Shown here piece after piece: positions 59,401 through 64,000 of a stretch of 64,000 nucleotides of DNA. The notes under the pieces were generated by a model, which saw nothing but the letters and a program-made list of their open reading frames with translations, searched no databases and had not been told where the DNA came from. The position numbers and the translations under genes were made by a program. The stretch comes from Brachycybe producta (lineage: Eukaryota; Arthropoda; Diplopoda; Playtdesmida; Andrognathidae). The DNA lies in assembly GCA_036925085.1 (NCBI GenBank), contig JAUPFP010000009.1:303501-367500 (forward strand), written 5' to 3'. Each line of letters opens with the position of its first letter. Position 1 is the first letter of the stretch.

Positions 59401-60604
59401 TCAAAGGTACTACTAAACACATGAAGACTGATAAAAAAGTTTCATGTAAAAGTTTATGATTAGCTTTGACTTGAAAACCACAAGGAATATAACTGTCACC
59501 TCCCCGTGTCTCCCATCACGGGTTGACAACTATACCCTCTGTTGGTATAGGGACTGGGGTTACCAGTTAAACACATACACTAAGAACAGACATTTAATCG
59601 GATTTATTCTTGTTTAATAATAGTATTTAATCAACAAATGTCATCAGCAAATTGATATAGTATCTTAATACAACAATCATGCTAACTTAACTACTAAAAG
59701 TATTCAAAACAGTGTTACTCATCTTTGTTGTTTTTTGTAGTCAATGAAGTTCTAAAGGTTCAGAAGAGCCGGGCGTCGAAATACGCTGGTAGCAGATAAA
59801 TACACACACGTTATAGCACCATAATGAACATTGATAAAAACACATCAATACAACAATTTAAGAATTTTCCGAACAAGATTTCGCACAACAAGAAGTCTTA
59901 AATCTATAGAGGAACACTATATATGTGGTTTTGGTAACCTCGTTAATACTAATTCAAATTCAGTTCACTATCGTGCTTATAATTTTATAACCAATAATTA
60001 TTCTATGTTATTCTATTGAGAATTTGATTTTGAAACCGAAATAAATTTAAAGATTTAGAAATAAAGGCTTAAAAAGTTACTTTTAATATTTTATTGTTTT
60101 ATGAGCTTTTACTTCCCAGCCTTGTTTAATATGAAAACTGATAAAAAATAACCAAATTAATGTGACCATTTTAATTAATTGATTGAAAACACTTGTTTTC
60201 ATGCTTGTCCTCTTTTGTGAGTTGAATTTTGATTCAATTTTTATTGCTACTTGTTTTTCTGATTTGTCTTAAAAACTGGCTTCAATACTGCTAATGGCTT
60301 TGTTCAAAAATATTAATACCAATTTGGATTAAATAGGTTACTATATAGTTTCATATGTACTTCAGTGACGAGACATCACATGACCCCCAACCAAAATGGG
60401 ATTCCGTAAGCTAAATCCGGATAGGAATTCTTTTATAACAAAAAAAAAATTTATTTTTTTTTTTTCAAATTTTTTAGAATTGTTTTTGGTTTTAGTATTT
60501 CCACTTGTTAACCTGGTACAAAAATAAACTTTTACTTCATTAGTCAGATTAACTGCTTACAACCAAAATATAATGAGTATGAAAATTTTTCCCGTAAATA
60601 TAAT
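59401..60604. other. AT-rich region, no gene recognised
   Basis: A short open frame at 59,831-60,019 matches nothing known to me. A and T runs near 60,440-60,470. Probably intron of PI4KA or the downstream flank of the envelope element. Confidence 0.5.
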
Positions 60605-61406
60605 CTATAATTCTGGCAAGTCCTGCAGCATATCTTCTTCATACTGAGGAACTTCTTCAGACCCATGAACCTTATCTTTGGGAGACCGATGTCTCACCGA
60701 TTTACGAATTTTTGGATTTTGAGGCAAATACCAACCTCTATGCTTTTTCACAAATACAATGCATAAACACATAAATACAATGACACAAATAAGGCTCAGA
60801 ATGATTGTTAAGACAATGACATTTTCTGTTGACAAAGACGATGTCACAACATCTGAGTCCCAATTGTTCAATGCCTCGAGCACACTGGCAATTGGTTTTT
60901 CTGTCAGTTGCAAGGAAAGTTTTTCATTTTCCCCAAGAAGATCATTCAGTTGATGGTCCTTGTGGTTGAGTCCTTCCTTTAGTTGTAACAATTCCGTATT
61001 GCTAATGACCAGGGCTGCTTTTGGTGTAATCAGGTGTGGAAGATGAAGATTGACTACGATTGAAGATCCTTGAAAGTGCGGAGTGAGGCTAACTCCCAAC
61101 ATATATCCAGTGCAAATACTAGGAATAGTTATTGTCTTAGTTCCATTAAGTAGATAAGTTGTATCCAATGTCCGGTTTGGGCACACTACAGGTAACACCA
61201 TCTCCTTGCAAGTACTGTACACCCAAGTACCAGCATTGTTTACTTGCTGAAAAATTGGAAGATGACCACGTATCATCCTTAGGTCACAGTTCCAATATCG
61301 CTTCTTCGTCATCCATAAACAACACATATTCACATGTCACAGTGGGCGTTTGCAAGACAGCACAAACTGCACCGCACAACCGAACAACATCACCATAACA
61401 ATTTGC
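60605..61406 (-). pseudogene. Retroelement envelope, C-terminal part
   Basis: End of a fusion-type envelope protein like those of insect errantiviruses and baculovirus F. A Cys-containing ectodomain comes first, then a Leu/Asn heptad-like helix (about 61,000-60,880), a hydrophobic membrane segment (about 60,840-60,770) and a basic cytoplasmic tail ending in an acidic stretch. The frame changes near 61,290. Upstream sequence continues at 63,146 beyond a LINE insertion. Not functional as it stands. Confidence 0.75.
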
Positions 61407-61411
61407 GAGTT

Positions 61412-63140
61412 TGAATTTGAATTTGAAAAATTCCTCTGCAAGCAGCCATAAAGGCCTATGGCAGAGGGACAAGAGTCCAAGTGCAGCATAGAAAATGCAG
61501 TCAAAACCAGAAAATATAAAACCCTATTGATATAAACCCAACAACAATTTCAATATTTTTTAATGCTGCAAATATATGCATTGTCAAAACAACAAAATTA
61601 TGACTCCCATAAAATACGTTTTTCCTGCACAAAATCCCCAGCAAGCGAGTTCCATTGTCGAATCGCCCTAGGGACAAATGACCAGTAATAAGAACCTGTT
61701 CGTGCACAAATCTCTCCAACTTTGTTAGAGTGGTCACAACTACCCAAATATAATGCCCTGCAAAGTTTACTTGAAGTAGGTTTAGGGCAAGAGCCTTCTA
61801 GCATTCGATTAAAGATATTAAGACTAAAATCTGAACATCTTGCAAGTAAACTATCCCAACCAAGCTCTGGAAGCATTTTAGTTACACTGTCGGCATATCC
61901 ATATTTACCACAAACAAACCTAGCAGCCATGCGTTGGACCATTTCTATAGACTGAGCTAAGTCTTCAGTGTGGGGATTCCACACGGAGCTGCAGTATTCT
62001 AGATGGGGACGTACTAATGATTGATATGCTATACATTTTACCTCCCTGGGACACCTTAGAACGCGTTGACTAAACCTAAGCATCTGCATAGACTTGGAAA
62101 AAATCTGTTCGACAAGCCGCTTCCAAGAAAGTGTAGCTGTAATCGTTACCCCCAAATATTTATAAGAATCTACGTTATTAAGTGGAATGGCCCCTATTCT
62201 ATATGGAAATATTATTGGAAATATTTATTCCTTCCCCTAGCTACCCTCATTCCACAACATTTTCCCTTATTAAGTTGAAGTTGCCATTTAGAACACCATG
62301 CCTCTATTGCTTTCAAGTCACTATCAATAATATGGCAATCATTGTCAGAGGTAACCTCACGATAAATTATTGTATCATCTGCAAATAGCCGGCAATTGCT
62401 GCTAACTTGACTGCTGAGGTCATTGATATATAAAAGAAACCGAAGCGGACCCAACACACTACCCTGAGGAACCCCTGATGTAACCCCTATCCAGTCAGAT
62501 TCAGACCCACCTGCAACAACCCTTTGTTTCCTATCACTCAAAAAAGAATGCACCCATTTATACACGTGTTCACCCATTCCATACCCACTAATTTTTGTCA
62601 TTAGTTTTGAGTGAGAAACTGTGTCAAATGCCTTGCAGAGATCAAGAAAAACCAAATCTATCTGACTGCCTTTGTCTAAAATTTTCACATGAACACCCCC
62701 TAAGAAACCCATGCTGGTTATCACACAAAAGATTGTTTTCCATAAGAAAATTCATTGAGGAGGAATATATATGTTCAAGGACCTTGCAAACTATCGAGGT
62801 TAAAGACACGGGTCTGTAATTAGTTACCTGAGACTAGTCTCCTGATTTAAAAATTGGACTAACATTAGCTAATTTCCACATATCTGGTACAATACCTACA
62901 TCTAAACTCTGTTGAAAAATTAACTGAAGGTATGGACCCAACTCTTGTGCAAGATTTTTTAAAATGATAGCATACATCCCATCTGGACCACAGGTTTTAT
63001 TTGAGTCTAATTTTAGAAGTTGCTTGACTATCCCATCTGCAGTTATTACAATTTGATCCATACAAAGAGATGTTGAAGGAAAACCCTCATGTGGTATGCC
63101 ATCATCAATTGTGAAGACCTTCTTGTATTGTTCATTTAAT
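61412..63140 (-). mobile_element. LINE inserted in the envelope gene, 5-bp target duplication
   Basis: 1,729 bp on the minus strand. RT pieces in order: SNKTCGPDGMYAIILK (about 63,000), FLDLCKAFDTVSHSKLMTKI, SGVPQGSVLGPLRFLLYIND and FADDTIIY (62,724-62,212), then the VQRMAARFVCGKYGY...LGWDSLLAR tail (62,155-61,598). Stops near 62,830 and 62,210 break it. The 3' end is a TTCAAA-type short repeat. GAGTT lies on both sides (61,407-61,411 and 63,141-63,145). 5' truncated; jockey/CR1/L2-like. Confidence 0.9.
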
Positions 63141-63145
63141 GAGTT

Positions 63146-64000
63146 CTTCAGTTGTCATCAACAGATAGTTCTGGCGGTTTGCCGATATTGCCAAGTAGGG
63201 AAAATGTGGTTGCATATACACGGATACATTCATACCAGGCAAGACATGGGGTAATGGAATTAGTTTGTACAGGTCAAAAGAATTAAAAGGGGTACGTAAG
63301 GGCATACGAGCAAATACTCGAAAAGTGTTGTTAGAAATTACTGCAACTGTTGTCATCCAATGATAATAAAAATAAACATTTTCAAGCGTAGCTGGGTTTT
63401 AACATGTCCAAACCTACAGGCAAGGCTGTTTTAACATTATTAACACGGAATAAATCAGAAGGGGCTACTAATGTAGGTGTTAGTTTTCCCAATGTAAGCA
63501 TATACAAGCTTTCGCACAGTGCCGTGGAAGTTACCCTAGCTTCGGAATATACATATTCAAGGTTCTGTAAAAGTGTGACTAACAGGATATCTTCTAGTAT
63601 TGCAATTTCTTCATCCAAAACACGAGAAATGTGTTAGGCACAAAATTGCCTTTCTGTTTTCCAAAATGTTCACTGCAGAACTATTTACATAGGTAGCTTG
63701 TTCTTGTAAGAAATGTACAGCAATACCCAAAACTTTGCCCGTTTTATCAATTTTTTTGGTCAAGTCAGCCAAATCATTGTTATCAGCTGTCCCAAATAAA
63801 AATTTCAAGTTTTCCCCCAGCATCTATCATTTCTCTCTTCCCCCTTCTTGACTGTTCAGGTTTGGTGAAGGTAGAAGAATGTATCTCATTTATTTCTTGG
63901 CCCAAATTTGCAATGTTATACTGTAATAACTGTATGCCTCTATTTAAGGAGTTTAACAAGACCTTTCGTGAACCATTTTTCTGAGAGTTTTCATGAGTTC
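63146..64000 (-). pseudogene. Retroelement envelope, N-terminal part of the fusion subunit
   Basis: Minus-strand frames with the features of an F-like envelope. A furin-type basic site (RRGKR) lies near 63,835, with a frame change next to it. The LKFLFGTADNNDL block after it is typical of these proteins, then a helical region (63,823-63,611), a gap of altered frame (63,618-63,382), and an ectodomain part (63,356-63,146). The surface subunit runs off the window edge. Several frame breaks. The gag and pol of this element are not in the window. Confidence 0.75.

Noticed and set aside
59831-60019. 62-codon frame as a small gene
   Set aside because: AT-rich chance frame with no recognisable feature.
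60605-61333. The envelope C-terminal part as a host membrane receptor
   Set aside because: The membrane segment, helix and tail continue an F-type envelope that resumes beyond the LINE, and the gene is frame-broken.

Overview
The window is animal nuclear DNA: a spliced, intron-rich gene on the minus strand, AT-rich introns, several families of LTR and non-LTR retrotransposons, and no bacterial-style gene packing. The TTAGG-like array near 57.8 kb and an envelope-bearing retroelement would suit an arthropod or a related invertebrate, but the species cannot be fixed from what is visible.

The only host gene I can support is phosphatidylinositol 4-kinase III alpha (PI4KA), transcribed right to left. 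Seventeen exons lie between 58,774 and 16,260. Every junction has GT/AG borders and matching phase, giving 2,343 nt (781 codons) without a stop. This is the mid-to-late part of the protein, up to the helical accessory region; the 5' exons lie beyond the right side and the catalytic kinase exons beyond the left edge. The introns are packed with transposons; one is 16.2 kb long because it holds an 11-kb LTR retrotransposon.

Layout. 1-16 kb: a nest, in which an old plus-strand Ty3/Gypsy element (Gypsy-0) is split by a minus-strand Gypsy element (Gypsy-1, 1,054-10,865) and a truncated LINE. 16-25 kb: PI4KA exons 17 to 13, solo LTRs (two with perfect 4-bp target duplications) and a degenerate phrase repeat. 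26-29.6 kb: copies of two short dispersed families and an old LINE. 30,048-41,060: Gypsy-2, with two 857-bp LTRs differing at about ten sites. 41.4-58.8 kb: PI4KA exons 12 to 1 with a hAT MITE, other inverted-repeat elements, a satellite-carrying element, an RTE-like LINE tail, SINE-like repeats and solo LTRs. 60.6-64 kb: a decayed fusion-type envelope gene on the minus strand, split by a LINE with a 5-bp target duplication.

Most interesting material. (1) Gypsy-1 and Gypsy-2 carry, where env usually lies, a long third ORF with a basic, Ser/Pro/Lys-rich N-terminal part and a conserved compact C-terminal domain that I do not recognise; a decayed relative seems to sit in Gypsy-0. (2) The Gypsy-2 leader holds about twelve hairpins spaced mostly 71-84 bp apart whose stems differ by compensating changes; Gypsy-1 has a palindrome-rich 132-bp triplicate between pol and ORF3. 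(3) The 11-mer core of the polypurine tract recurs twice at the protease-RT junction of both elements, a possible central PPT. (4) Gypsy-2 looks young by its LTRs yet has a gag deletion and several frame breaks.
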